This document shows, piece by piece, positions 42,797 through 51,852 of a stretch of 64,000 nucleotides of DNA (the first letter of the stretch is position 1; each line of letters starts with the position of its first letter). Source of the DNA: Streptomyces aureoverticillatus (GTDB lineage: Bacteria; Actinomycetota; Actinomycetes; Streptomycetales; Streptomycetaceae); NCBI RefSeq assembly GCF_014649395.1, contig NZ_BMSY01000002.1, forward strand, positions 434,001-498,000, written 5' to 3'. The translations under genes and the position numbers were made by a program. Under the pieces are notes generated by a model that ran no database searches, was not told where the DNA came from, and saw only the letters and a list, made by a program, of their open reading frames with translations.

Positions 42797-44341
42797 ATGT
42801 CGCCCTCTGACCAGAGCCCGGCACCACCCACCCCACCGGTCCCGCTGACCGCCCTGCTGGCCCGCGAGGAGCTGGGCCTGCGGCAGATCGCGGGCCCGGA
42901 CGCGACGGCGACCGGCGCCGTCGTGCACTGGGTGCACACCTCGGAGATGGCCGATCCGTACCCGTACCTGCTGGGCGGCGAGCTGCTGCTCACGGCCGGG
43001 GTGCACGTCCCGGCGGCGGACGCGGACGCCCACCTGGACGCCTATGTGGCTCGCATCGTCGCGGCGGGCGGCGCGGCCCTCGGCTTCGGGGTCGCCCCGG
43101 TGCACGACACCGTCCCGCAGGCGCTGACCGCCGCCTGCGACCGCCTCGGCCTGCCCCTCCTCGAGGTGCCGCCGCGCACCACGTTCAGCGGCATCGCCCG
43201 CGCCGTGTGGCAGCTCATGGCCGAGTCCCGGCACGCCGAACTCCGCCGCGTCACCCAGGCCCAGCAGGGCCTCGCAGCCGCGGCGGCCCGCCCGGACCCG
43301 GTCCCGGCCCTGCTCCGGCAACTGGCGTCACGCCTGGGCGGGTACGCGGCGCTGTACGGCCCCGACGGCACGCCCACGCAGTCGGCGGGCGCGGAGCCGG
43401 GGGCGGAGGCGAGCGCGGGGCTGGGCAGGCTCGCGGGGGTGGTGAACCCTGCCGCGGGCGGCACCGGAGGGGGCACGGAGGGACACTCTCCGCGCCCCGC
43501 CCCCGCCTCCGCCACCGACACCGTCGCCGGTACCCACCTCGCCGCCTACGCCCTCGCCGGGGCACACGGCCTCGCGCTCGGGGTCGCCACGCGGCAGCGC
43601 GAGCCCGGGGACCACACGTTGGCCGGAGTCGCCGCCGTGCTGCTCTCCCTGCTGACCGCGCCGCACCAGGGCGCCGCCGAGTCGGCCCGGTCGGCGGCGC
43701 TGGTGCGGCTGCTGCTCGGCGCGGACCCCGCCGACGTGGCTCCGCTGCTCGGCGCCGACCGGTGGACCGTGGTGCACGCGCGCGTGCGCCACGGCGACCG
43801 CGAGCAGGCCCCGCCCACGCCGACGGCCCTCGCGGCGGCCCTGGGCAGCACGCTGGTCGACGGCCACGCGGACACCGGCGATGCCCCCGGCTTCGTACGC
43901 CTCCTCCTCCCCGCCGACCGCGACCCGGCCCCGCAGAGCGGCTGGACGCTCGGCGTCTCCGCGCCCGCCGGCGTCACGGGTCTCGCCGCCGCCGACGCTC
44001 AGGCCGCGCGGGCGCTGCGGCGGGCCGAGGCGGCGCGGGTCGCGCTGGTGCGGCACCGCGAGAGCGGGATCGCCGGGCTCGTCGCGCCCGCCGAGGCCGA
44101 CGCGCACGCGCGGCAGCTGCTCGCGCCGCTCGGCGGCAGTGCCCCGCTCACCGAGACCCTGCGCGCCTGGCTCTCCCTGCACGGGAGTTGGGACCGCACC
44201 GCCGCCGCGCTGTCCGTGCACCGCAACACCGTCCGCCAGCGCGTCACCCGCTGCGCGACCCTGCTCGACGCCGACCTCGACGACCCCGACGTCCGCATGG
44301 AGCTGTGGTTCGCCCTCGGCCGCACCGACCCGCCGGGATGA
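42797..44341 (+). CDS. PucR-family transcriptional regulator
   Basis: The 514-residue regulator has an N-terminal PucR sensor-like domain (VPLTALLAREELGLRQIAGPDATATGAVVHWVHTSEMADPYPYL; LTAACDRLGLPLLEVP) and a C-terminal helix-turn-helix (LRAWLSLHGSWDRTAAALSVHRNTVRQRV, about 460-490). PucR proteins activate purine or other nitrogen-compound catabolism. It is divergent from the symporter gene with a 183-bp gap that includes GGCTC-GAAA-GAGCC (about 42728-42741), so it probably controls the guanidino-compound operon. The ATG at 42797 follows GGAGG. A Gly/Ala/Thr-rich linker (about 210-235) separates the domains. Confidence 0.85.
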   Translation: MSPSDQSPAPPTPPVPLTALLAREELGLRQIAGPDATATGAVVHWVHTSEMADPYPYLLGGELLLTAGVHVPAADADAHLDAYVARIVAAGGAALGFGVAPVHDTVPQALTAACDRLGLPLLEVPPRTTFSGIARAVWQLMAESRHAELRRVTQAQQGLAAAAARPDPVPALLRQLASRLGGYAALYGPDGTPTQSAGAEPGAEASAGLGRLAGVVNPAAGGTGGGTEGHSPRPAPASATDTVAGTHLAAYALAGAHGLALGVATRQREPGDHTLAGVAAVLLSLLTAPHQGAAESARSAALVRLLLGADPADVAPLLGADRWTVVHARVRHGDREQAPPTPTALAAALGSTLVDGHADTGDAPGFVRLLLPADRDPAPQSGWTLGVSAPAGVTGLAAADAQAARALRRAEAARVALVRHRESGIAGLVAPAEADAHARQLLAPLGGSAPLTETLRAWLSLHGSWDRTAAALSVHRNTVRQRVTRCATLLDADLDDPDVRMELWFALGRTDPPG

Positions 44342-44430
44342 GCGCCACACCCGGGAACGTGAGTCGCCGCACAGGTCCGGCGTGTGGGACGGCCCGCCCC
44401 GGGCCCGCCGCCGACGGCACAATGGGACCC

Positions 44431-45216
44431 ATGCCGATACCCAGTCGTACCGCGCTCGTCGAGCACCTCGTCCGTACCCGTATCGCCGGCGACGTCGCGA
44501 CGCCCCGCGAGAACAACCTCTCCCACTACCGCAAACTCGCGAACGGCGACCGCCATTACTGGCTCGGCCTGGAGCTCGGCGACCGCTGGTCCGACGAGCA
44601 GGACGTGCTCGCGGTGATGGCCGAGCGCTGCGGCGTGATCGACGACCCCGAGCACCGCCACGGCCAGGACACCATCGACCCCCAGCTGACGGTCGACGCC
44701 CTGGAGCGGATGGCGGGCCGCCTGCGCAAGGCCGCCGCCGCCAAGGAGCGCGTCCTCTTCGCCACCGGCCACCCCGGCGGGCTGCTCGACGTGCACCGCG
44801 CGACGGCCGCCGCGCTGCGCGCCGAGGGCTGCGAGATCGTCGTCATCCCGGAGGGGCTCACGGCCGACGAGGGCTTCGTCTTCCAGTTCGCGGACGTGGC
44901 CGTCCTGGAGCGCGGCGCGACGCTGTGGCACACGCACTCGCCGGAGCCGATGAACGCGATCCTCGACGGTCTCCTCCGCGAGGAACGCCCGCTGCCCGAC
45001 CTCGTCGTCGCCGACCACGGCTGGGCCGGGCGCGCCGGTCAGCGCGGCATCGACTCCGTCGGGTACGCGGACTGCAACGACCCCGCCCTGTTCATCGGCG
45101 AGGCGGAGGGCACCGTGCAGGTCACGGTGCCGCTGGACGACCACGTGACGAGCCCGCGGTTCTACGACCCGTTGACGGCGTACTTGCTGGAGGCGGCGGG
45201 ACTGACGCAGGCATAG
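44431..45216 (+). CDS. Conserved phosphatase-like protein of Streptomyces
   Basis: The 261-residue soluble protein contains VATPRENNLSHYRKLANGDRHYWLGLELGDRWSDEQDVLAVMAERCG, a nucleotide-binding-like strand FATGHPGGLLDVHRATAAALRAEG, VVIPEGLTADEG and DLVVADHGWAGRAGQRGIDSVGYADCNDPAL. Streptomyces relatives are labelled phosphatase in public annotation, as I remember it, but no classical phosphatase motif is evident, so activity is unproven. The ATG at 44431 follows CACAAT by 7 nt without Shine-Dalgarno sequence, consistent with a leaderless transcript; an ATG at 44422 is possible. Confidence 0.65.
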   Translation: MPIPSRTALVEHLVRTRIAGDVATPRENNLSHYRKLANGDRHYWLGLELGDRWSDEQDVLAVMAERCGVIDDPEHRHGQDTIDPQLTVDALERMAGRLRKAAAAKERVLFATGHPGGLLDVHRATAAALRAEGCEIVVIPEGLTADEGFVFQFADVAVLERGATLWHTHSPEPMNAILDGLLREERPLPDLVVADHGWAGRAGQRGIDSVGYADCNDPALFIGEAEGTVQVTVPLDDHVTSPRFYDPLTAYLLEAAGLTQA

Positions 45217-45255
45217 GGCCGCGGAGCGGCCGGAACCCCCGGTCGGCCAGGCCGC

Positions 45256-46128
45256 CTAGGCCCGGGGCACCCGCACGACACCCTCCTGGATGACGGTGAC
45301 GGCCAGCCGCCCGTCCGCCGTCCAGATCCGGCCCTGCCCAAGCCCACGTCCGCCCCCGGACGAGGGCGACTCCTGGTCGTACAGGAGCCACTCGTCCGCC
45401 CGGAACGGCCGGTGGAACCACATCGCGTGGTCCAGCGAGGCCCCGACCACGTCCCCGACGGCCCACCCGCCGCGCCCGTGGGCGAGCAGCACGGAGTCGA
45501 GCAGCGTCATGTCGGAGACGTACGTGGCGAGACAGACGTGCAGCAGAGACCCGGCGTCCGCCCCGTCGAGCTTGCCGTTGGTGCGGAACCACACCTGGGA
45601 GCGCGGCTCCCGGGGGCGCCCGACGGACGCCCAGGGCGGCGCGTCGGCGTACCGAAGGTCGACGGCGGCGCGCGCCTCGATCAGCCGCCGGGCGACGTCC
45701 GGCGGCAGATCGCGCGGCAGCGCCTCCGCTGCGGTGGGCAGCGTCTGCGGATCGGGCGCGGGCGGCATCCGGAACTGGTGGTCGAGCCCGTCCTCGTACG
45801 TCTGGAAGGACGCCGAGAGATGGAAGATCGGCTGCCCGTGCTGCACGGCGACGACGCGACGCGTGGTGAACGAGCGGCCGTCCCGGATGCGGTCGACGGT
45901 GTAGACGATGGGCGCGCCGGGGTCGCCGGGCCGCAGGAAGTAGGCGTGCAGCGAGTGCGCGGGGCGGTTCTCGGGCACGGTGCGGCCCGCCGCGACCAGG
46001 GCCTGGGCCGCGACCTGCCCGCCGAAGACGCGCGGCACCAGCGCCGATCGGCTCACGCCCCGGAAGATGTCCTCCTCGACCCGCTCGAGGTCGAGCAGGT
46101 CGAGGAGGTCCTGAAGTTCCTTGCCCAT
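45256..46128 (-). CDS. tesB: Acyl-CoA thioesterase II (TesB)
   Basis: The 290-residue enzyme has the double hotdog fold of TesB: FRGVSRSALVPRVFGGQVAAQALVAAGRTVPENRPAHSLHAYFLRPGDP in the first half, and SLLHVCLATYVSDMTLLDSVL with the catalytic Asp region plus SLDHAMWFHRPFRADEWLLYDQESPSSGGGRGLGQGRIW in the second. It hydrolyses acyl-CoAs to free acid and CoA. The ATG at 46128 lies 8 bp after the stop of the acyl-CoA dehydrogenase gene, so the two form an operon for acyl-CoA turnover. Two short leucine-aspartate repeats (LLDLLDLE) open the protein. Confidence 0.9.
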   Translation of the reverse strand: MGKELQDLLDLLDLERVEEDIFRGVSRSALVPRVFGGQVAAQALVAAGRTVPENRPAHSLHAYFLRPGDPGAPIVYTVDRIRDGRSFTTRRVVAVQHGQPIFHLSASFQTYEDGLDHQFRMPPAPDPQTLPTAAEALPRDLPPDVARRLIEARAAVDLRYADAPPWASVGRPREPRSQVWFRTNGKLDGADAGSLLHVCLATYVSDMTLLDSVLLAHGRGGWAVGDVVGASLDHAMWFHRPFRADEWLLYDQESPSSGGGRGLGQGRIWTADGRLAVTVIQEGVVRVPRA

Positions 46129-46136
46129 GCCCGCCG

Positions 46137-47294
46137 TTACAGCCCCATCGACTTGGCGATGATCATCTTCATGACCTCGCTGGTGCCGCCGTAGATGCGG
46201 TTGACGCGGTTGTCGGCGTACAGGCGGGCGATGGGGTACTCGTTCATGAAGCCGTAGCCGCCGTGCAGTTGGAGGCAGCGGTCGATGACGCGGTGCGCGA
46301 CCTCGGTGCAGAAGAGCTTCGCGGACGCGGCCTCGGCCGGGGTCAGCTCGCCCGCGTCGAGGGCTTCCAGGGCGCGGTCGGCGACGGCCTCCGCGGCGTC
46401 CACCTCGGCCTGGCAGGCGGCCAGTTCGAACTTGGTGTTCTGGAACGAGGCGACGGACTTGCCGAAGACGCTGCGCTCCTGGACGTACTCCTTGGCGAAC
46501 CGGACGGCGGCCTTGGCCTGCGCGTACGCTCCGAAGGCGATGCCCCAGCGCTCGGACGCGAGGTTGTGGCCGAGGTAGCCGAAGCCCTTGTTCTCCTCGC
46601 CGAGCAGGTCCTCGACCGGCACCTTGACGTCGACGAAGGCCAGCTCGGCGGTGTCGGAGACCTTCAGGCCGAGCTTGTCGAGCTTGCGGCCCACCGAGTA
46701 GCCCGCGGACTTGGTGTCGACGGCGAACAGCGAGATGCCGAAGCGGCGGTCGTCCTCGCGCGGGGCGGAGGTGCGGGCGCAGACGATCACGCGGTCGGCG
46801 TGCACGCCGCCGGTGATGAAGGTCTTGGCGCCGTTGAGGACGTAGTGCGTGCCGTCCTCGGAGAGCTTGGCCGTGGTCTTCATGCCGGCGACGTCGGAGC
46901 CGGTGCCCGGCTCGGTCATGGCGAGCGCCCACATCTCCTCGCCGGAGACGAACTTCGGCAGGAAGCGCTTCTTCTGCTCGTCGGTGGCGAGCATCTGGAT
47001 GTACGGCAGGCCGAGCAGCACGTGTACGCCGGAGCCGCCGAAGGAGACGCCCGCGCGCGCCGTCTCCTCGTACATGACCGCCTCGAACTTGTGCGAGTCG
47101 ATGCCCGCGCCGCCGAACTCCTCGTCCACGCGGATGCCGAAGACGCCGAGGTCGGCGAGCTTGTAGTAGAAGTCCCGGGGCGCCTGGCCCGCCGCGAACC
47201 ACTCGTCGTACACGGGGACGACCTCGGCCTCGATGAAGGCCCGGACGGTCTCCCGGAATGCCTCGTGGTCTTCGTTGAAGACGGTACGCCGCAA
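46137..47294 (-). CDS. Acyl-CoA dehydrogenase
   Basis: The 385-residue flavoenzyme has the FAD/substrate signature ALAMTEPGTGSDVAGMKT and the C-terminal domain QLHGGYGFMNEYPIARLYADNRVNRIYGGTSEV. At the position of the catalytic Glu in short/medium-chain enzymes (IYEGT) it has Gly, as in families that carry the base elsewhere, such as isovaleryl- and long-chain-type enzymes. The TTG at 47294 is chosen because CAGGGAGC lies 6 nt upstream and the protein then starts with the conserved RRTVFNEDHEAFRETVR; GTG 47312 and ATG 47336 are in frame. A GACTAAGCGCTTGCTC sequence near 47319-47334 may be an operator. Confidence 0.85.
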   Translation of the reverse strand: MRRTVFNEDHEAFRETVRAFIEAEVVPVYDEWFAAGQAPRDFYYKLADLGVFGIRVDEEFGGAGIDSHKFEAVMYEETARAGVSFGGSGVHVLLGLPYIQMLATDEQKKRFLPKFVSGEEMWALAMTEPGTGSDVAGMKTTAKLSEDGTHYVLNGAKTFITGGVHADRVIVCARTSAPREDDRRFGISLFAVDTKSAGYSVGRKLDKLGLKVSDTAELAFVDVKVPVEDLLGEENKGFGYLGHNLASERWGIAFGAYAQAKAAVRFAKEYVQERSVFGKSVASFQNTKFELAACQAEVDAAEAVADRALEALDAGELTPAEAASAKLFCTEVAHRVIDRCLQLHGGYGFMNEYPIARLYADNRVNRIYGGTSEVMKMIIAKSMGL

Positions 47295-47390
47295 GGTTGC
47301 TCCCTGGGTCACAGATCCGACTAAGCGCTTGCTCATGCCGAGGTTACCGGTGGGTTCCGGTGACCGTCCAGGGCGAAAACTGTGACCGTC

Positions 47391-47451
47391 GGCCTGGGAC
47401 GCCGTTGATCGCGGCCTTCGGCCTTGCTCGTCCTCAATCTCCCCCAAGCTC
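47391..47451. repeat. Dispersed repeat downstream of the TetR gene
   Basis: GGCCTGGGACGCCGTTGATCGCGGCCTTCGGCCT.GCTCGTCCTCAA is nearly identical to 56408-56453. It contains the small GGCC-TTCG-GGCC-type hairpin and runs up to the stop codon of the TetR gene at 47452. It lies between the TetR gene and the dehydrogenase gene, both on the minus strand. Confidence 0.7.
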
Positions 47452-48078
47452 TTAAGGAGCAGGGAGGGACCCCCTCGACGGGCTCGATCCCCCTCCCGCC
47501 GCCGCCAAGGCCCCGTGCGCCAAGCGGCGCAGCAGGTCCGCCATCCCCTCCCTGCCCGGCAGGGTGCCCGGGCGCCCCAGGTGCGGGGTCGAGTTCAGCA
47601 GGCCGAACACCGCGTGCACGGACGCCCGTGCCTCCATCTCGGGGAGGGTCGGGTAGACGCCGCGCACCGCGGTCACCCACAGCTCCACGTACCGCCGCTG
47701 CAGCGACCGCACCAGCTTGCGGTCGCTGTCCCGCAGGCGGTCCAGCTCCCGGTCGTGGAGAGTGATGAGAGGCCGGTCGTCGAGGGCGAAGTCGATGTGC
47801 CCCTCGATGAGCGAGTCGAGCGCGGCGCCGGGCGAGCCCCCGGCCTCCGCGGCCCGCCGCTCGCCGCCCCGCAGCAGCTGCTCGCTGATGCCCACGAGGA
47901 GTTCGGCGAGCATCGCGTCCTTGCCGGCGAAGTGCCGGTACAGGCCCGGCCCGCTGATCCCGACGGCGGCCCCTATCTCGTCCACGCCGACGCCGTGGAA
48001 ACCGCGCTCGGCGAAGAGCCGGGCGGCTTCCTTGAGGATCTGCTCGCGGCGGGTGGGGGCGTCGGTCCTGGTGGCCAT
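47452..48078 (-). CDS. TetR-family repressor, AccR-like
   Basis: The 208-residue protein starts with a TetR HTH (RREQILKEAARLFAERGFHGVGVDEIGAAVGISGPGLYRHFAGKDAMLAELL) followed by a helical ligand domain (about 55-195). Its gene is divergent from the acyl-CoA carboxylase operon with an 83-bp gap containing two 16-bp palindromes of the form GTTAR-N6-YTAAC. From memory, the TetR protein AccR of S. avermitilis binds GTTAA-N6-TTAAC and senses short-chain acyl-CoAs, so this is its likely ortholog. The C-terminal tail is Gly/Ser/Pro-rich and its stop touches a dispersed repeat. Confidence 0.87.
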   Translation of the reverse strand: MATRTDAPTRREQILKEAARLFAERGFHGVGVDEIGAAVGISGPGLYRHFAGKDAMLAELLVGISEQLLRGGERRAAEAGGSPGAALDSLIEGHIDFALDDRPLITLHDRELDRLRDSDRKLVRSLQRRYVELWVTAVRGVYPTLPEMEARASVHAVFGLLNSTPHLGRPGTLPGREGMADLLRRLAHGALAAAGGGSSPSRGSLPAP

Positions 48079-48100
48079 GGAAGCAATTCTAGACAGGGCG

Positions 48101-48145
48101 GTTAGCGCTCGTTAACCTGAATGACACACGTTAACGCTCACTAAC
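48101..48145. promoter_or_regulatory. Two AccR-type operators between tetR and the acyl-CoA operon
   Basis: GTTAGCGCTCGTTAAC (48101-48116) and GTTAACGCTCACTAAC (48130-48145) are each GTTAR-N6-YTAAC palindromes with the same centre CGCTC, 29 bp apart. They cover the promoter space between the TetR gene and the carboxyltransferase gene, so one repressor can shut both directions. The Shine-Dalgarno-like GGGAG of the carboxyltransferase gene starts just after the second site. Confidence 0.8.
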
Positions 48146-48161
48146 AGTGGGAGCACAGCGG

Positions 48162-49778
48162 ATGCAACAGGCACCAGTCCTCGCGAGCGCGGCCGACCCC
48201 GCCTCGGACGCCTGGCGGTCGAACGAGGCGGCGCACCGCGCCCTCGCCGACGAACTGCGCGGCAAACTCGCGGCGGCCCGCCTCGGCGGCGGCGAGCGCG
48301 CCCGGCAGCGGCACGTGGCCCGCGGCAAGCTGCTGCCGCGCGAGCGCGTGGACGCGCTCCTCGACCCCGGCTCGCCGTTCCTCGAACTGGCACCACTCGC
48401 GGCCGACGGCATGTACGGCGGCGATGCCCCGGCCGCCGGCGTCATCGCGGGCATCGGCCGGGTCAGCGGCCGCGACTGCGTGATCGTCGCCAACGACGCC
48501 ACCGTCAAGGGCGGGACGTACTACCCGATGACGGTCAAGAAGCACCTGCGCGCGCAGGAGGTCGCCCTGGAGAATCGTCTCCCCTGTCTCTACCTGGTGG
48601 ACTCCGGCGGCGCCTTCCTGCCCATGCAGGACGAGGTCTTCCCCGACCGCGAGCACTTCGGGCGGATCTTCTACAACCAGGCGCGGATGTCCGGCGCGGG
48701 CATCCCGCAGATCGCGGCGGTCCTCGGCTCCTGCACGGCGGGCGGGGCGTACGTCCCCGCGATGAGCGACGAGGCCGTGATCGTCCGCAACCAGGGCACG
48801 ATCTTCCTGGGCGGCCCGCCCCTGGTGAAGGCCGCCACGGGCGAGGTCGTGACCGCCGAGGAGCTGGGCGGCGGCGAGGTCCACTCCCGGGTCTCCGGCG
48901 TCACCGACCACCTCGCGGAGGACGACCCGCACGCCCTGCGGATCGTGCGGACCATCGTCTCCACGCTGCCCGCGCGCGGCGCCCTCCCCTGGGAGGTCCG
49001 CCCGGTCGAGGAGCCGAAGGTCGACCCGCTCGGCCTGTACGGCGCGGTGCCGGTGGACTCCCGCACCCCCTACGACGTACGCGAGGTCATCGCCCGCGTC
49101 GTCGACGGCTCGCGCTTCGCGGAGTTCAAGTCCGAGTTCGGGCAGACCCTGGTGACCGGCTTCGCGCACATCCACGGCCACCCGGTCGGCATCGTCGCCA
49201 ACAACGGCATCCTGTTCTCCGAGTCCGCCCAGAAGGGCGCCCACTTCATCGAGCTGTGCGACCAGCGCGGCATCCCGCTGGTGTTCCTGCAGAACATCTC
49301 CGGCTTCATGGTCGGCCGTGACTACGAGGCCGGGGGCATCGCCAAGCACGGCGCCAAGATGGTCACCGCCGTGGCCTGCACCCGGGTACCGAAGCTGACC
49401 GTCGTGGTTGGCGGCTCCTACGGAGCGGGCAACTACTCCATGTGCGGCCGGGCCTATTCACCCCGCTTCCTGTGGATGTGGCCCAACGCCAAGATCTCCG
49501 TGATGGGCGGCGAGCAGGCCGCGTCCGTCCTCGCGACCGTCAAGCGCGACCAGCTCGAAGGCCGCGGCGAGGAGTGGTCGCAGGAGGACGAGGAGGCCTT
49601 CAAGGCCCCGGTCCGCGCGCAGTACGAACAGCAGGGCAACGCCTATTACGCCACGGCACGGCTGTGGGACGACGGCGTCATCGACCCGTTGGAGACCCGC
49701 CAGGTGCTCGGCCTGGCCCTGACCGCGTGTGCCGGGGCGCCCTTGGGCGAACGCGGCTTCGGCGTCTTCCGGATGTGA
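48162..49778 (+). CDS. Acyl-CoA (methylcrotonyl-CoA type) carboxyltransferase beta subunit
   Basis: The 538-residue subunit has the two crotonase-like carboxyltransferase halves: [52 protein letters not shown] and [19 protein letters not shown] in the N half; [54 protein letters not shown] and [41 protein letters not shown] in the C half. The latter pattern is typical of methylcrotonyl-CoA carboxylase (LiuB/MccB), which acts in leucine breakdown. It is the first gene of an operon with the biotin subunit, HMG-CoA lyase and an acyl-CoA dehydrogenase. Confidence 0.9.
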   Translation: MQQAPVLASAADPASDAWRSNEAAHRALADELRGKLAAARLGGGERARQRHVARGKLLPRERVDALLDPGSPFLELAPLAADGMYGGDAPAAGVIAGIGRVSGRDCVIVANDATVKGGTYYPMTVKKHLRAQEVALENRLPCLYLVDSGGAFLPMQDEVFPDREHFGRIFYNQARMSGAGIPQIAAVLGSCTAGGAYVPAMSDEAVIVRNQGTIFLGGPPLVKAATGEVVTAEELGGGEVHSRVSGVTDHLAEDDPHALRIVRTIVSTLPARGALPWEVRPVEEPKVDPLGLYGAVPVDSRTPYDVREVIARVVDGSRFAEFKSEFGQTLVTGFAHIHGHPVGIVANNGILFSESAQKGAHFIELCDQRGIPLVFLQNISGFMVGRDYEAGGIAKHGAKMVTAVACTRVPKLTVVVGGSYGAGNYSMCGRAYSPRFLWMWPNAKISVMGGEQAASVLATVKRDQLEGRGEEWSQEDEEAFKAPVRAQYEQQGNAYYATARLWDDGVIDPLETRQVLGLALTACAGAPLGERGFGVFRM

Positions 49779-49791
49779 GGGACCAGACCCC

Positions 49792-51852
49792 ATGAGCATG
49801 TTCGAGACAGTCCTTGTGGCCAACCGGGGCGAGATCGCCGTCCGCGTCATCCGTACGCTGCGGGCGCTCGGCGTCCGTTCGGTGGCCGTCTTCTCCGACG
49901 CCGACGCCGACGCCCGGCACGTGCGCGAGGCCGACACGGCGGTGCGGCTCGGTCCGGCCCCGGCCGCCGAGAGCTATCTCTCGGCCGAGCGCCTCCTGGC
50001 GGCCGCCGCCGCGTCCGGCGCGCAGGCCGTCCACCCCGGCTACGGCTTCCTCGCCGAGAACGCCGCCTTCGCGCAGTCCTGCGCGGACGCCGGGCTCGCC
50101 TTCATCGGCCCGCCCGCCGCCGCGATCGACCTGATGGGCGACAAGATCCGCGCCAAGGAGACGGTGCGGAAGGCCGGGGTGCCGGTGGTGCCCGGCTCCT
50201 CGGGCAGCGGCCTCACCGACGCCCAACTCGTCGACGCCGCCCGGGAGATCGGTACGCCCGTGCTGCTCAAGCCGTCCGCGGGCGGCGGCGGCAAGGGCAT
50301 GCGCCTGGTCCGGGACGCCGCGCTCCTCGGCGAGGAGATCGCCGCCGCCCGGCGCGAGGCGCGCGCCTCCTTCGGCGACGACACCCTGCTCGTGGAGCGC
50401 TGGGTCGACCGCCCCCGGCACATCGAGATCCAGGTCCTCGCCGACTCCCACGGCAACGTGGTGCACCTCGGCGAGCGCGAGTGCTCCCTCCAGCGGCGCC
50501 ACCAGAAGATCATCGAGGAGGCGCCGTCGGTCCTGCTCGACGAGGCGACGCGGGCCGCGATGGGGTCCGCCGCCGTGGAGGCCGCGCGCTCCTGCGGGTA
50601 TGTCGGCGCCGGAACGGTCGAGTTCATCGTCCCGGGCGACGACCCGTCGTCGTACTACTTCATGGAGATGAACACCCGGCTCCAGGTGGAGCACCCGGTG
50701 ACGGAGCTGATCACCGGCCTGGACCTGGTGGAGTGGCAGCTCCGGGTGGCCTCCGGCGAGCGGCTGTCCTTCGCACAGGACGACATCACGCTCACCGGGC
50801 ACGCGGTGGAGGCCCGCGTCTGCGCCGAGGACCCCGCGCGCGGGTTCCTCCCCTCCGGTGGCACGGTCGTGCTCCTGCGCGAGCCCTCCGGTGACGGCGT
50901 GCGGACCGACTCCGGGCTCAGTGAGGGTACGGAGGTCGGGAGTCTGTACGACCCGATGCTGTCGAAGGTCATCGCGTACGGGCCGGACCGCGCGACCGCG
51001 TTGCGCAAGCTGCGGGCCGCGCTTGCGGAAACGGTCACTCTCGGGGTGCCGACCAATGCGGGGTTCCTGCGGCGGTTGCTGGCCCATCCGGCGGTGGTGG
51101 CCGGGGAGTTGGACACGGGGCTCGTGGAGCGGGAGGCCGAAAGCCTCGTGGACGCGGATGTTCCGGTGGAGGTGTACGGGGCCGCTGCACTGGTGCGGGT
51201 ACGTTGTGCCCACCCGTCCCGCCCTGCGGGACGACTGCCCACAACGCGGACAGCGGGCGGAGAGTGGGTGGACCCGTTCTCCGTCGCTACTGGTTGGCGG
51301 CTCGGCGGTGAAGCCGCGTGGACGGTGCACCACCTGCGCGTACCGGGTCACGACCCCGTGTCCGTACGGACACGTCTCACCCCTGACGGGGAAGCCGAGG
51401 TCGACCTTTGGGGGTCCAGGGGGCGGAGCCCCCTGGTTTCGGGAAGGGGTGGGATTGGGGAAGCCTCCGCGCAGCGCCTCACCCTGCACCTCGACGGCCG
51501 CACCCACACCTTCCACCACAGCGGCGACTGGCTCGGCCAGGACGGTCACGCCTGGCACGTCCAGGACCACGACCCCGTGGAAGCCGCCCTCACCGGCGCC
51601 GCGCACGCGGGCGTGGACGCCCTGACGGCGCCGATGCCCGGCACCGTCACCGTCGTCAAGGTGTCCCCCGGCGACAAGGTGTCCGCGGGCCAGAGCCTCC
51701 TCGTCGTCGAGGCGATGAAGATGGAGCACGTCATCTCCGCCCCGCACGCCGGCACCGTCACCGAGCTGGACGTCACCCCGGGCACCACGGTCGCCATGGA
51801 CCAGGTCCTGGCCGTGGTGGTCCCCGACGAGACCACCGAGGAGGAGTCATGA
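49792..51852 (+). CDS. Acyl-CoA carboxylase biotin carboxylase/BCCP (alpha) subunit with in-frame repeats
   Basis: The 686-residue subunit carboxylates biotin with ATP and bicarbonate. It has a biotin carboxylase domain ([22 protein letters not shown] loop [28 protein letters not shown]; about 1-450), a linker/BT region (about 460-600) and a C-terminal biotinyl domain with AMKMEH (Lys biotinylated, about residue 643). Two dispersed genomic repeats are encoded inside the linker: residues about 471-485 ([15 protein letters not shown]) and about 540-557 ([18 protein letters not shown]). The frame stays open through both. The ATG is 13 bp after the beta subunit stop; the stop overlaps the HMG-CoA lyase start. 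Confidence 0.9.
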   Translation: MSMFETVLVANRGEIAVRVIRTLRALGVRSVAVFSDADADARHVREADTAVRLGPAPAAESYLSAERLLAAAAASGAQAVHPGYGFLAENAAFAQSCADAGLAFIGPPAAAIDLMGDKIRAKETVRKAGVPVVPGSSGSGLTDAQLVDAAREIGTPVLLKPSAGGGGKGMRLVRDAALLGEEIAAARREARASFGDDTLLVERWVDRPRHIEIQVLADSHGNVVHLGERECSLQRRHQKIIEEAPSVLLDEATRAAMGSAAVEAARSCGYVGAGTVEFIVPGDDPSSYYFMEMNTRLQVEHPVTELITGLDLVEWQLRVASGERLSFAQDDITLTGHAVEARVCAEDPARGFLPSGGTVVLLREPSGDGVRTDSGLSEGTEVGSLYDPMLSKVIAYGPDRATALRKLRAALAETVTLGVPTNAGFLRRLLAHPAVVAGELDTGLVEREAESLVDADVPVEVYGAAALVRVRCAHPSRPAGRLPTTRTAGGEWVDPFSVATGWRLGGEAAWTVHHLRVPGHDPVSVRTRLTPDGEAEVDLWGSRGRSPLVSGRGGIGEASAQRLTLHLDGRTHTFHHSGDWLGQDGHAWHVQDHDPVEAALTGAAHAGVDALTAPMPGTVTVVKVSPGDKVSAGQSLLVVEAMKMEHVISAPHAGTVTELDVTPGTTVAMDQVLAVVVPDETTEEES
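51203..51245 (+). repeat. In-frame dispersed hairpin inside the biotin carboxylase gene (first)
   Basis: The 19-nt arms GTTGTGCCCACCCGTCCCG and CGGGACGACTGCCCACAAC pair with four mismatches around CCCTG. This sequence type is, from memory, a common intergenic hairpin in Streptomyces genomes. Here it is translated as part of the linker between the biotin carboxylase and biotinyl domains. Confidence 0.7.
51409..51462 (+). repeat. In-frame dispersed hairpin inside the biotin carboxylase gene (second)
   Basis: The perfect stem CCAGGGGGC-GGA-GCCCCCTGG (51416-51436) is followed by TTTCGGGAAGGGGTGGGATTGGGGA. The whole block matches the right half of the intergenic repeat at 41085-41136 and, less exactly, the one at 30988-31050. 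It adds about 18 residues to the protein without breaking the frame. Confidence 0.85.
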
